Below, in pieces: positions 33,750 through 44,308 of a DNA stretch of 64,000 bases. The stretch's first letter is position 1. Each line of letters opens with the position of its first letter. Position numbers and translations under genes: made by a program. Below the pieces are notes generated by a model. The model did not search any database, was not told where the DNA came from, and saw only the letters and a program-made list of their open reading frames with translations. This DNA comes from Vitellaria paradoxa (lineage: Eukaryota; Streptophyta; Magnoliopsida; Ericales; Sapotaceae): contig CM034239.1 of NCBI GenBank assembly GCA_019916065.1, forward strand, positions 39,146,419-39,210,418, given 5' to 3'.

Positions 33750-33767
33750 TGGCGCCGTTGCCGGGGA
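33750..33767 (+). promoter_or_regulatory. Primer-binding site of element E (tRNA-Asp type, perfect)
   Basis: TGGCGCCGTTGCCGGGGA lies 7 nt after the LTR end. Confidence 0.92.
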
Positions 33768-33911
33768 CGCCAATTTTAGTTTTTAGGTTCTTAGAATCTT
33801 TAGGATTTAAAAAAACAAAAACAAAAAAACAAAAAAAAAAATTTTAAAACTTAAAAATTTGAAAGTTAATCTCTCTTAGTTAAATTTTTCTTAGAAAGAT
33901 TCGCTTGGCTT

Positions 33912-36690
33912 ATGCACAGTTGGATTAGAGGGGAAGACGGTAGATTGTTACGCCCTGAATCATTAGCTGTTCCTTTAGAATTAGAGTCCTCTTTAGGAGA
34001 AACTCAAACTCCTAGAATTCCTACTCCACCATTAGAAGATCAAGCTGTCGCAGCAAGACAATCCTTGAGAGATATCTTGCAGCAGAATAGGCATACTCCT
34101 GAATCCTGCATAGTTTGGCCTGTAAACCAAACTTTTCACTTTAAACCAGGGATGATCCAATTGTTACCTACTTTCCATGGGATGGATTCTGAGAATCCAT
34201 ATGACCACTTAACTCGCTTTAGGAACATTTGTGTCACTATAAAGGATCAAGGATGCCAAATAGAGCTCGTATTTCTTAAGCTATTTCCATTTTCATTGCA
34301 AGATAAGGCGGCTAGATGGTTTGAATTCCTACCATCTAATTCCATTCGCACCTGGGATGAAATGCAAGCCAAATTCTTAAAGAAATTTTTCCCACCTAAT
34401 AGAACTGATGCAATTCAGCATCAGATTCTGAACTTTCGCTTCACAACATGGTGAGACATTCTACCAAAGTTGGGAGAGGTTTAAAACTCTCTTACATTCC
34501 TGTCCTCACCATGGATTTGAAGTCTGGCGTCTTGCTAGCATCTTCTACGGAGCCCTGACACCACAATTGAAACAATTTGTGGAAACAATGTGCAATGGGC
34601 AGTTTTACGCTAAAACCCCTGAAGAAGCTTATGAATATTTTGAATTCTTAGCTGAAAATGCACAAACTTGGGATACCACGGGACCTCAGAATATTCAGAA
34701 TACTAGTGGCACTCCTATTCGAGGTTTGCATCACTTAAGTGAAACCGATGATCTTAAGGCAAAACTAGCAACTCTGACCCGAGAAATAGAGACCCTTAAG
34801 ATTAAAAAGGACACACCTACAGTTAAAGAATCCGTAGCAAATGTCTATTGCGTAGCTTGTGATAGCCAATCTCATAGAACGGATGATTGTCCTAGTATGC
34901 CCATGTGTAGAGAAGTCGTGCAAAATCAGCTATCTAGTGAACTTCCTATCCATGCAATAAACCAATACCGACCTCCATATCGTGGACAGAATTTGGGAGG
35001 AAATCCCTATTCTGAAACATATAATCCGGGTGTGAGGAACCATCCAAATTTTAGTTGGAGAAATGATGGAGCAGCTCAAATGCCACAATCTTATCATCCT
35101 CCACCTCCTCCAAATCCTCAGGTTTCAGTCACTAATCCAGGATTGCCTCAGAATGTGGGACCTTCTCATACTCCATATATTCCCCCAAATAAGAGGTCCA
35201 CAGAAGAAACACTTCAACAATTCATGAACACACAATCCACACTTTGGGCTCAAAATAATAGAACTTTGGACGACATTAGGGGACAGTTGACTCTTTTAAC
35301 CCAAACGTTGACTACACAACCTAAAGGTCAATTCCCTGCTCAACCACGTCCAAATCCAATTGCCCAAGTGAAAAATGTTGAAGGGTCTTCCAATATGCCT
35401 GGCAATATTGAGCAGGTACAAAACATCACGACGCTTAGGAGTGGTAAAACTATAGATAAAACCATTCACCCTAAGATAGTTGAGGTTAGGGAAGAGTTAG
35501 AACCTAAGCGGATGTCGGAAGATAATAGGAGGGAAGGAAAACAACCCATAGGCATGGAAGAAGAAAAATCTAAGAGGGAAGAGGAATCTAAGAAAGAGAA
35601 GAGTGAGGAAGAAAAAGGAGAGAATCAAAAGGAAAAAGAATCTATCTTAGTGCCTAGGGAGTATATCCCTAAAGCACCATTTCCCCAAAGGTTCTTGAAA
35701 GCTAAGAGAGAAGCTCAAGCAGCTGAATTGCTAGAGGTTTTTAAACAAGTAAAAATCAATATACCTCTTTTAGATGCAATTAAACAAATCCCAGTGTATG
35801 CAAAATTCTTGAAAGAGCTATGCACTGTGAAGAGGGGACTGAATGTTAAGGAAAAAGCTTTCCTAACAGAACAAGCAAGTGCTATTCTTCAATGTCGCAC
35901 ACCCCCGAAATATAAGGACCCTGGGTATCCTACTATCTCTTGTTATATAGGGGAATTCTTTGTTAGTCGAGCACTTCTTGATTTAGGAGCTAGTGTGAAC
36001 TTACTTCCCTATTCAGTGTACGAGCAACTGGGATTAGGAGAGATTAAACCTACCCGTGTGACTCTGCAACTTGCAGATAGATCTATAAAAGTCCCACGAG
36101 GTATAGTTGAAGATGTACTGGTGCAAGTGGAAAATTTTTATTTTCCGGTGGATTTTATAATCCTTGATACACAACCACTAACCAATTTGTCAGCACCTGA
36201 TCAGACACCTGTGATTCTTGGACGTCCATTTTTAGCAACGTCAAATGCTTTGATTAATTGTAGGAATGGATCCATGAAGATGTCCTTTGGTAACATAGAG
36301 TTTGAAACAAATATCTTTCATGTTACCAAACAACCAAAAGAAGTGGCTGAAATACAAGAGGTAGACGTAGTCGAAACCATCGTTCAGAATTACGTTGATA
36401 GGGAATTCATAGAAGACCCTTTAGAAAGAATACTATGCAGTGATATAGAAAAATGGGATTTTATGATACCTAGTGAACTCAGCAAAATGCTATATGAATG
36501 GTTAGACGTTTGCCCATTAATGTCAATAGGTAATTGGAAACCGATGTTTGAAAATCTAGGGCCACTATTGAACAAAGCTCAATCTTCAAATGTGAAAGCC
36601 CCAAGTCCCGATAGGAAACCATTACCTTCTAATTTGAAGTATGCTTTTCTAGGTGAAGGAGAAACATACCCTGTAGTTAATATCTTCTGA
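33912..36690 (+). pseudogene. gag: Gag, zinc knuckle and protease of element E (one or two single-base shifts)
   Basis: ATG 33912 starts HSWIRGEDGRLL. Gag has FKPGMIQLLPTFHGMDSENP, LFPFSLQDKAARWFEFLPS and, after a one-base insertion near 34433, SWERFKTLLHSCPHHGFEVW. The knuckle is CVACDSQSHRTDDC (CX2CX4HX4C). The linker has IPPNKRSTEETLQQFM and a Lys/Glu-rich stretch. The protease has ALLDLGASVNLLPYSVYEQL (DLGA active site) and VILGRPFLATSNALINC. The frame ends in TGA at 36688-36690 because of one extra base near 36682. D and C read through at this point, so gag-pol was one frame. Confidence 0.9.
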
Positions 36691-36691
36691 A

Positions 36692-39527
36692 TTGACTACT
36701 GACCAAGAACATACCTTGATAGAGCTGTTAAAGACCCATAAGAAAGCATTAGGGTGGTCAGTGGCAGATTTAACAGGTATAAGTCCACTCCTTTGCACAC
36801 ATTACATTTATTTAGAAGAGGGTGCCAAGCCGGTACGACAAATGCAAAGAAGGCTCAATCCAAATATGAAAGAGGTAGTACGGGCTGAGGTACTAAAGTT
36901 GCTTGATGTAGGGATAATTTACCCAATTTCTGATTCCCAATGGGTAAGTCCTACGCAAGTGGTACCTAAGAAGTCAGGTATTACCGTAGTTCGGAATGAA
37001 AATAATGAGCTAGTCCCAACGAGAGTGCAAACTGGCTGGCGAGTATGCATTGATTATAGGAAACTCAATGCAAGTACTAGAAAAGACCACTTTCCTCTTC
37101 CATTCTTAGATCAAGTTTTAGAAAGAGTGGCTGGGCGTGCTTATTACTGCTTTTTAGATGGCTATTCGGGCTATAACCAAATAGAGGTGGCTTTAGAGGA
37201 TCAATCCAAAACTACATTCACCTGTCCCTTTGGCACCTTTGCATACAAACGAATGCCGTTTGGCCTATGTAACGCCTCTGCCACTTTTCAGCGTTGCATG
37301 ATTAGCATATTTAGTGAGATGGTAGAAGAGATCGTTGAAGTATTTATGGACGATTTCTCTGTCTATGGTGACTCATTCGAGCAATGCTTGCAACACCTTG
37401 ATCTAGTATTAACTCGATGTGAGGAAAAGAACCTTGTCCTTAACTGGGAAAAGTGTCATTTTATGGTGACACAAGGCATCGTTCTGGGGCACATAGTTTC
37501 AAAAGAAGGTATTCAGGTAGATCAGGCGAAAGTAGAGCTGATTCAAAAGCTTCCCAAACCCCAATCAGTAAAGGATATTAGATCTTTCTTGGGACATGCT
37601 GGATTCTATCGAAGGTTCATTCAATCATTTAGTGAAATTTCCAGGCCTTTGTGTAAATTACTAACACAAGATACACCCTTTGAATGGACTGATCAATGCC
37701 AGCAAGCTTTTGAAAAACTCAAGGGATGTCTAACTACAGCTCCTATCTTACAAACTCCTGATTGGTCACTGCCATTCGAATTGATGTGCGATGCTAGTGA
37801 CCATGCTATTGGAGCTGTACTAGGACAGAGAAGAGATAAAAAAGCACATGTTATTTATTATGCTAGTAAGACCCTTAATGACACTCAAAAGAACTACACA
37901 ACAACTGAAAAGGAATTACTAGCAGTTGTCTTTGCCCTTGAGAAATTCCGATCTTATCTCATTGGTTCAACAGTCATCATCTTCACTGACCATTCTGCAC
38001 TTAAGTACCTGTTGACCAAGAAAGAGGCCAAACCACGATTACTCCGATGGATATTGCTACTGCAAGAGTTTGACCTCGAAATAAGAGATAAGAAGGGTGT
38101 AGAGAACGTGGTGGCGGATCATTTGTCACGTTTACCGGTTGAAGTCTATCCTAAAGATGATACTCAAATCAATGATAGCTTCCCTGATGAACAGCTATTT
38201 CATCTGCAAGCAATAACAGCCTCTACCCCTCCTTGGTATGCTGATATTGCTAACTACTTAGTGACAAGACAAATCCCGGATGAATGGACTTCTAAAGATA
38301 GGAAGAAATTCCTTAGGAATGTGAGAGTTTTCTTTTGGGATGATCCGTATTTATTTAAATACTGCCCTGACCAAGTTATCCGTAGGTGTATTCCTGACTG
38401 GGAAGTCCAAGGAATAATTGAGTTCTGCCATTCTCAAGCGTGTGGTGGCCATTTTTCCACAAACAAAACAGCTGCAAAGATATTACAATGTGGATTCTAT
38501 TGGCCTACGTTATTTAAGGATGTTCATCAATTCTGTACTACCTGTGATAGATGTCAACGGTTAGGTAGCTTGACTCGTAGGAACATGATGCCTCTATCCT
38601 CTATTATTGTTTTGGAAATATTTGATTGTTGGGGAATAGACTTCATGGGTCCTTTTCCAAGCTCCTTTGGGTATGAATTCATATTAGTAGGAGTTGATTA
38701 CGTTTCTAAATGGGTAGAAGCAGTAGCTGCTAAGACAAACGACCATAAAGTAGTTCTTAAATTCCTCCATGAAAACATATTTTCACGCTTCGGGGTACCT
38801 CGAGCGATAATTAGTGATGGGGGGAAACATTTCTGTAACCGACCTGTAGGCACTCTATTTCTTAAATATGGGGTGGCACATAAAGTAGGAACTCCATATC
38901 ACCCCCAGACAAGTGGCCAGGTAGAGCTTGCAAACAGGGAAATTAAGACAATCCTAGAAAAGACGGTTAATCCTAACCGCAAGGATTGGTCACTACGATT
39001 GACAGATTCCCTATGGGCATATCGCACTGCATATAAAACTACCTTAGGAATGTCTCCCTACAGGTTAGTTTACGGTAAACCATGCCATTTGCCCGTTGAA
39101 TTAGAACATAAAGCTTATTGGGCAATTAAGAACTTTAACTTTAATCTTGATGAGGCGGGGTTACACCGTAAATTACAAATTGCAGAAATGGAAGAATTAC
39201 GGAATGACGCTTATGAGAATGCCTTATTATCTAAAGAGAGGATAAAGAAAATACATGATCGGCATATTGCTCGACGATCATTTCATGTAAGGCCAAAAAG
39301 TATTACTTTATCGCTCACGACTTCATCTATTCCCAGGGAAACTACAATCTAGGTGGTCAGGTCCTTTCATAGTAACGCATGTTTCAGATCATGGAGCCAT
39401 TGAGATTGAAAATCCAAAGAATAAACATCGATTTAAGGTGAATGGGCATAGGTTGAAACCATACTTACAAAACTTTGCGGCTTGCATTGAAACATGGGAT
39501 CTTTTAGATCCCCCTCCTTATGAATAG
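36692..39527 (+). pseudogene. pol: RT, RNase H and integrase of element E (nearly intact)
   Basis: Open from 36692 to 39352. RT has [34 protein letters not shown] and FMDD (about 37343-37354). RNase H has [25 protein letters not shown] and [11 protein letters not shown]. Integrase has the zinc-binding HSQACGGHF...CTTCDRCQR, then the DDE residues in [17 protein letters not shown] and [11 protein letters not shown]. The C-terminal part (GRWSGPF-like block to PPPYE, stop 39525-39527) lies one base out of frame because of one extra T near 39288. All catalytic residues are present. The best pol copy in the window. Confidence 0.92.
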
Positions 39528-39670
39528 TCCGCATTTAAGTATTTGTAGTGTATATTAGTAGATCTAGGTTAGCTTGCCGTTTATTTATTTTAGTTTTTTT
39601 TTTTCTTTTTAGTTAGTATTATTAGGAAAATTGAGAGAATTAGAGCAACAAGCAAGACTTAGAGCCGTTA

Positions 39671-39770
39671 CTGTGGTCTGGACCCCCTAGGGAATGGTCC
39701 GGACCCTGCAAGGAGGGATGTAGGCCGAGTATACTGTGGTCCGGACCCCCTGAGGGACGGTCCGGACCCT
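39671..39770 (+). promoter_or_regulatory. Two palindrome pairs after pol of element E (candidate internal promoter)
   Basis: Pairs at 39671-39707 and 39733-39770. The second matches the pair in E's own LTR (32103-32140) base for base over the whole pair. A CT-rich leader (39820-39870) and the splice-donor-like site at 39974 follow. In the LTR this module sits just before the TATA box, so a second promoter for the third ORF is possible. No clear TATA box is seen here. Confidence 0.5.
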
Positions 39771-39973
39771 GTGGGTGTCTTTAAAGCAGATCGGTTCCCT
39801 TTTCAGCTCAATTCGGCAGCCCTCTCTTCAATTCTCTTCTCAAATTATCTCTCTCCCTAGCACAAAACACTTTAACTACATCCTATTCATGCGAGATTAT
39901 TCAAGAACAAGTGAATCCGAGTCCTATTTCAGCTGAAATCAACTATTTTCTGCACTTTCACATCATCTATAAG

Positions 39974-40309
39974 GTATGTCTTCTCCATTCTTCAAGCCCT
40001 AGTTCGGTTCTTCCATAGTTGTTCCACCCAAGCTTCAAAGCTTCATGGGTTATGTTCTCTATCACCAAAACACTCACTTTAGACATTAATCTTCAAAGGT
40101 AGTGTTAATTTGATTGAATTTACAAGTTTGCATCTCTTACAAACTTTCTTTACCGTGGGTATACCTTGAATTTATAGAAGAAATTTTTGGTGAATTAGCT
40201 CTGTATATTGAGTTTACTCTATTGAATTGTCATTAGATTGGGGCCACCACATTTGGGTGGACATAGGATTGATTAGAATGATTCATTATTTCTCCTTGTT
40301 GGGTTGTAG
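39974..40309 (+). other. Candidate leader intron before third ORF, element E
   Basis: AAG-GTATGT at 39974 and TTGTAG ending at 40309, 336 nt, with the ATG 5 nt later. D (49953-50426) and C (60188-60711) have the same borders in the same place. A conserved GTGGACATAGG(R)ATTG block lies 40-60 nt before the acceptor in all three. Confidence 0.6.
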
Positions 40310-40314
40310 TTCCC

Positions 40315-41402
40315 ATGCCCCCACGGACTAAGCATGCTGCCAATCGACGACTTGAGCCTGTCTTTGATAGAAATCGATTTTGGAGGGCAGAAGCTGAACT
40401 TAGTTACTGATGACAATTGGGTAAACAAACCAGTAGTGGTTGAACGGTATTGGAGTATTGAACATTTTAAAAGTGAAGACTTTCTATTAGAACAAAACTT
40501 TGAAGGGCGACAATGGCTCGGTATAGCTAAGTTCAATGCCTACTGTGTGGTTGACTTGGTTCGAGAATTCTTTGCTAATTTCAAAGAAGGATCAATTAGT
40601 AAGAGACGAGGAAGAGAACGCCTTGTCAGTTGGGTTAGGGGAGTTGAAATCATTCTTACACCGAATGATTTAGCCCAAGTTTTTCAATTACCCCGGGTTC
40701 AAAGGCCCGAATTTTCTTATCCAGATGAAGGGACACCACCTTTCCTGAATTTAGTGTCAGAAATCGTCTCAGAAGGACAAGAATGGGAAGGCAGAATATA
40801 GAAAGCCAGCCTCAATACTTACTGATAAATACTGGGCTCTGCACATGTTTTCTTGCACCAATTTACTTCCTCAAAATCGAAATTCAGACTGCACACCTCT
40901 TAGGGCCAGATTGATCTATGTAATTGGTACCGAAATGACTATTGATTTACCTTCCTACCTATGGAACCATATTGCTTATGTTTGCGAGCAACCTAACTCG
41001 TTGACAGCTTTGCCCTTTGGAGGTGCCCTCACAGAGATCTTTAGGAGGAAGGGGGCCCAGGTTACGGATGATATGCCTATAGCCTTGGGATTGCAACCAT
41101 TTACCATAACTTCTTATTCCAAATCCCGTGGCAACATGGCTACTAAAAAGAGGGAAGCCACAACGGTTCATGAACATTCGTCAGCACCTATATTGGAGGA
41201 AACCGAGGAGGGCCAGGAAGTCACCAATACTGAGTTGGCTGATCGGCTTGATGTTTTAGAAGGGCGCATGGATCACATAGAGAAGAATCAAGAAGAAGAT
41301 CATCAGTTACTCCTACGCATCCAGCAGTCTCAGCAGACCCAGGAACATTTGCTGAAAAGTGTCCTGGATCACCTTCGTGACTCTTTTCCACTTCCACAGT
41401 GA
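40315..41402 (+). pseudogene. Third ORF of element E (post-pol protein with coiled-coil C-terminus)
   Basis: ATG 40315 begins PPRTKHAANRR. Single extra bases near 40390 and 40790 shift the frame twice. Conserved blocks are VVERYWSIEHF, FLLEQNFEGRQWLG, LVREFFANF, SWVRGVEIILTPNDLAQVFQLP, YWALHMFSCTNLLPQNRNSD and LPFGGALTEIFRRKG. The VREFFANF...VRGVE...LTP pattern resembles the family named putative plant transposon protein. The last 65 residues form a probable coiled coil ending in LLKSVLDHLRDS. No signal peptide or membrane segment is seen, so an envelope role is not supported. It stands where Athila elements carry their env-like gene. Confidence 0.75.
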
Positions 41403-41702
41403 GAGGACCTTGTTACCTTTAGGTTCTGAGAGTTTAGGATTTTGATCACTCATTGTATAATTTGTTATTCCTAAAACTCTTTTAGGGTGCATTTATTTTC
41501 TGGGATGTAATTATTGGATACTTATGCTACTTTTGATTCTATGGTGATGTATTATGCCTTATTTGCTTTATGTTAATTTCCTTGTGCTTGGATGAACTTT
41601 CATTGCTGTTTTTAAATTTATTTCCATGTCTTTTCTTTTAAGCACAAGTTCATCTTAAGTGATTTTACTAAAGAATTTAAAAACTCAGAGTCTCGTATTA
41701 AA

Positions 41703-42163
41703 TTGATTATCGGCACGAAACATAAGAGGGGCAATTTTCATTTTATAATCAGTGAGGGGAGTGATATGGATTTTTCTGACGATGACTTGGAATTATGGCC
41801 TAAAGAAAATTTTATTGAGGGAAATTCCTTACCATTGCCACTTGTATTTCCTCCTATTGTTCATTTCAACCCTGATCAACCTCTTGAGGGGGAGTGGTGG
41901 GATGAGATTGCGATCACTGATATTTCTACTGACTGGCCTGATGCTCCTACTTATGTTATTGACACCGATATTTATTCTGACTCTGAGACTGGCTTAGCCA
42001 CTACATCACCATTGGGGTTTTCTGAGAAGGGGAGTGCTAACAGTGAGGTTGAAAATGGAATTGACGATAATTTAAATGAATTGGATGTGGATGATTATGG
42101 AATTCCTTTACAGTTTTTATTTGAACTTCGTCAACATTTAGACCTGAAGGATGCTATCAGAAG
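41703..42163 (+). CDS. ORF4 of element E: small acidic protein, probable internal exon
   Basis: The frame is open from about 41643. There is no ATG at its start, and the first in-frame ATG is 41766. The product is acidic, with FSDDDLELWP, FIEGNSLPLP, GEWWDEIAI and DWPDAPT. Element D has a homologous frame at the same place (WPNTLFIDGDALPL, EWPDAPP). Both end in an AG-GTAT donor-like site at the same codon phase (here GT at 42164). Database ORF calling would run past the donor to 42227, but that part is T-rich intron-like sequence. I do not recognise the family. Confidence 0.6.
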
Positions 42164-43872
42164 GTATGTTCCTTTCCATTTTTATTTTTATTTTATTGCC
42201 ATGAATATTTCTATTCTTAGTGGTTAATCTGATAGATGCTTGTTCAGTCTTAGTTATGCTTTACTGTTATTGTACCTCATCATGCTCACTTTGCACACTA
42301 CATCCTCACATATACTTCATTGTTTTCACATTGAGGACAATGTGACATTTAAGTTGGGGGGTAGGGTCGCATGATGAAAAGATTTTACATGAATGAGAAA
42401 TTTTTTGTGTTCTCTTAACTAGTTTAATGTTAGTATCAGTCATGAAAATAATGAATGGTTTGGTTTCAATCTTGAAGAAGGCACGTTAATTCAAATTGAG
42501 TATAAAATTGCCTATTGCATTGATAACTTATCATTTTGAAACCATTATATGAAAATGTATTAAGGATTTGAATTCATGAGAATTAGTCATTCAAGTATGC
42601 CAAGATATAGGTGGAGACTTAAAACCCCATACTTTTGTGAGCTTTAGAGCCTACTCTTTTATTCTTGAGGGTTTTATACTTCAATTCTTTATGACTTCTT
42701 TCATCTCACTTTTCTTGAATAGCTTCATTACATTACTTTGTTTTGGTATTAAATGCACAAGATGCTATTTTTGATTTACATGTCTGGGTCAATGCCTCTA
42801 AAAAAGTGTTAGAAACCTAAAGAGTGATGTTAGGCCATCTTTCATACATTTGGAAGCTTATAACCTTTCTTTGATTACATTACCATTGGAGCCACTTTGA
42901 AGCATTTGAAAAAAAAAAATATATATATATATATATACATGAAATTTTTTGTCTTAGCCACATCTTTGACCCTTAGCCTTAGATATATAGGTGAGCCAAC
43001 CCTTGCATGTCTTGGGATGTTTGTGCAAGAATTGAAACAAGGTGTATAAGGGAGGAGCTTATATTAGAAAATGTGAAAAAAAATAAAAATAAAATAAAAT
43101 AAAATAAAAAAAGAAAGAGAAAAAAATAGGGACATAGCAATTCATAAGTTCATTATTATTAGTCCCATGAAAAAAAAAAGAAAAAAAATAATAATAATAA
43201 GAAAGCTTCAATGTTTAGTATTCAAGGAGTTGAAAAGAGAGAAGTTGGGGGGTTTGTCATTGCACTATCATTGTAATCCTTAGACATGCACTTTGATTTT
43301 CCTATCCTTTGTTTGTCTAACCAATACCCCATGGCCAAGCTACAACCTAGTAAAGACCTAATGGACTTTAGGTGAACAACACTTATAAGAGCATTGATCT
43401 ATTTCATGTGGTTGATAATAGTTCTCTTGTAATGCATTAATACATTCCATTCATGAAGCTATGCAACACTCCATATCTTAATTCTTTCAGTCACTTCGTG
43501 AATTGGGTTCATTGCACTTATTTGACATTGCATTCTTGCATGAACCATGAGAGTAACCTTGTTCGAGTGATTTTATTTGTGAGTGGGCATCTTGGTGAGA
43601 ATTGAAGTCAAGGCCACAATCTTAGAGTATATTTGATGACTATTTTGAATGAATGATATGAATTGATACATTTGAATTAATGGGTTGAGAATTAGGTAAG
43701 TTTAACATGCATTGGGAGGTTTTATGCAATTTTTGGGTGTAGTGACTAATTCTTTATTGAGATTGAACCAGAAATTGTTTGAAAGACTTTTACTATACAT
43801 TGAACTAGTTTATTGAATTTTATGGGTAGATTCATTGCAAACCTTCACGAGACCTTACTCGTCCACTAGGGG
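42164..43872 (+). other. 3' region of element E (candidate second intron, acceptor deleted)
   Basis: It begins with the donor-like GTATGT. It holds the hairpin CACATTGAGGACAATGTG (about 42327-42344), followed by AAGTTGGGGGGTAGGG, and a second AGTTGGGGGG at 43243-43252. AT and A-rich simple repeats lie at 42909-42938 and 43075-43195. No gene is seen. It ends at a breakpoint with the truncated 3' LTR, so the usual polypurine tract and the first 1.6 kb of the LTR are missing. Confidence 0.7.
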
Positions 43873-44303
43873 GAATTTTAATTTAGTAAGTATTTCAGTT
43901 CAATTAGATGATTATTGAATTACTCTTGCTTCTTAGATTAGGTTATTCTTTAAATTCAAGTTTAGTAATTTTAATTTGCTGAGTTATTTAAATTAGTTCG
44001 AATTTTATTTAAGTTGAAACATTCCTTTAATTAGTAATTACTTTGTTTTTAGTTTAATTTCTCAAATTTCAACTCTATCAAATCCAATTTAAGTTAATTG
44101 CAACTTTAATTCTAATTCAATCCTACAATTCATATTTGAACTTAGAAACTGAAACACATAGGCTTCCCTGTGGATTCGACCTCGGACTTACTGAGTTTTA
44201 AAACTACACCGCACACCCTTGCACTTGGGGGTTAATTAGCACTGCACTATTTACGAGCGGTCAAGTTTTTGGCGCCGTTGCCGGGGATGAAATGCAAGCC
44301 AAG
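43873..44303 (+). repeat. Truncated 3' LTR of element E plus primer site and gag scrap
   Basis: 43873-44263 matches 33353-33742 with about one indel. A perfect primer site follows (44270-44287), which a 3' LTR end should not have. Then comes TGAAATGCAAGCCAAG (44288-44303), a piece of gag also found at 34358 and 44360. D's gag resumes at the target duplication ATAAG (44304-44308). This is a collapsed tandem (LTR-internal-LTR) or template-switch product. Confidence 0.8.
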
Positions 44304-44308
44304 ATAAG

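Larger units (their letters stand above)
31758..44303 (+). mobile_element. Element E: youngest Athila-type element, nested in D
   Basis: 5' LTR 31758-33742, perfect primer site, gag-protease, pol, leader intron, third ORF, ORF4 and 3' region, then only the last 391 bp of a 3' LTR (43873-44263). A second primer site and 16 bp of gag-like sequence follow. ATAAG flanks it at 31753-31757 and 44304-44308. The LTR remnant differs from the matching part of the 5' LTR by about one indel. There are no in-frame stop codons in gag-pol, only single-base frameshifts. The perfect primer site also points to a recent insertion. Confidence 0.88.

Noticed and set aside
36660..36700. Programmed frameshifting between protease and RT in element E
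   Set aside because: D and C read through this point in one frame, and E differs by one extra base, so a mutation or sequencing error is simpler.
40334..40400. ATG at 40334 as start of the third ORF of E
   Set aside because: D and C start with M(P/A)PR, which in E is at 40315 in another frame. The 40334 start results from a one-base shift.
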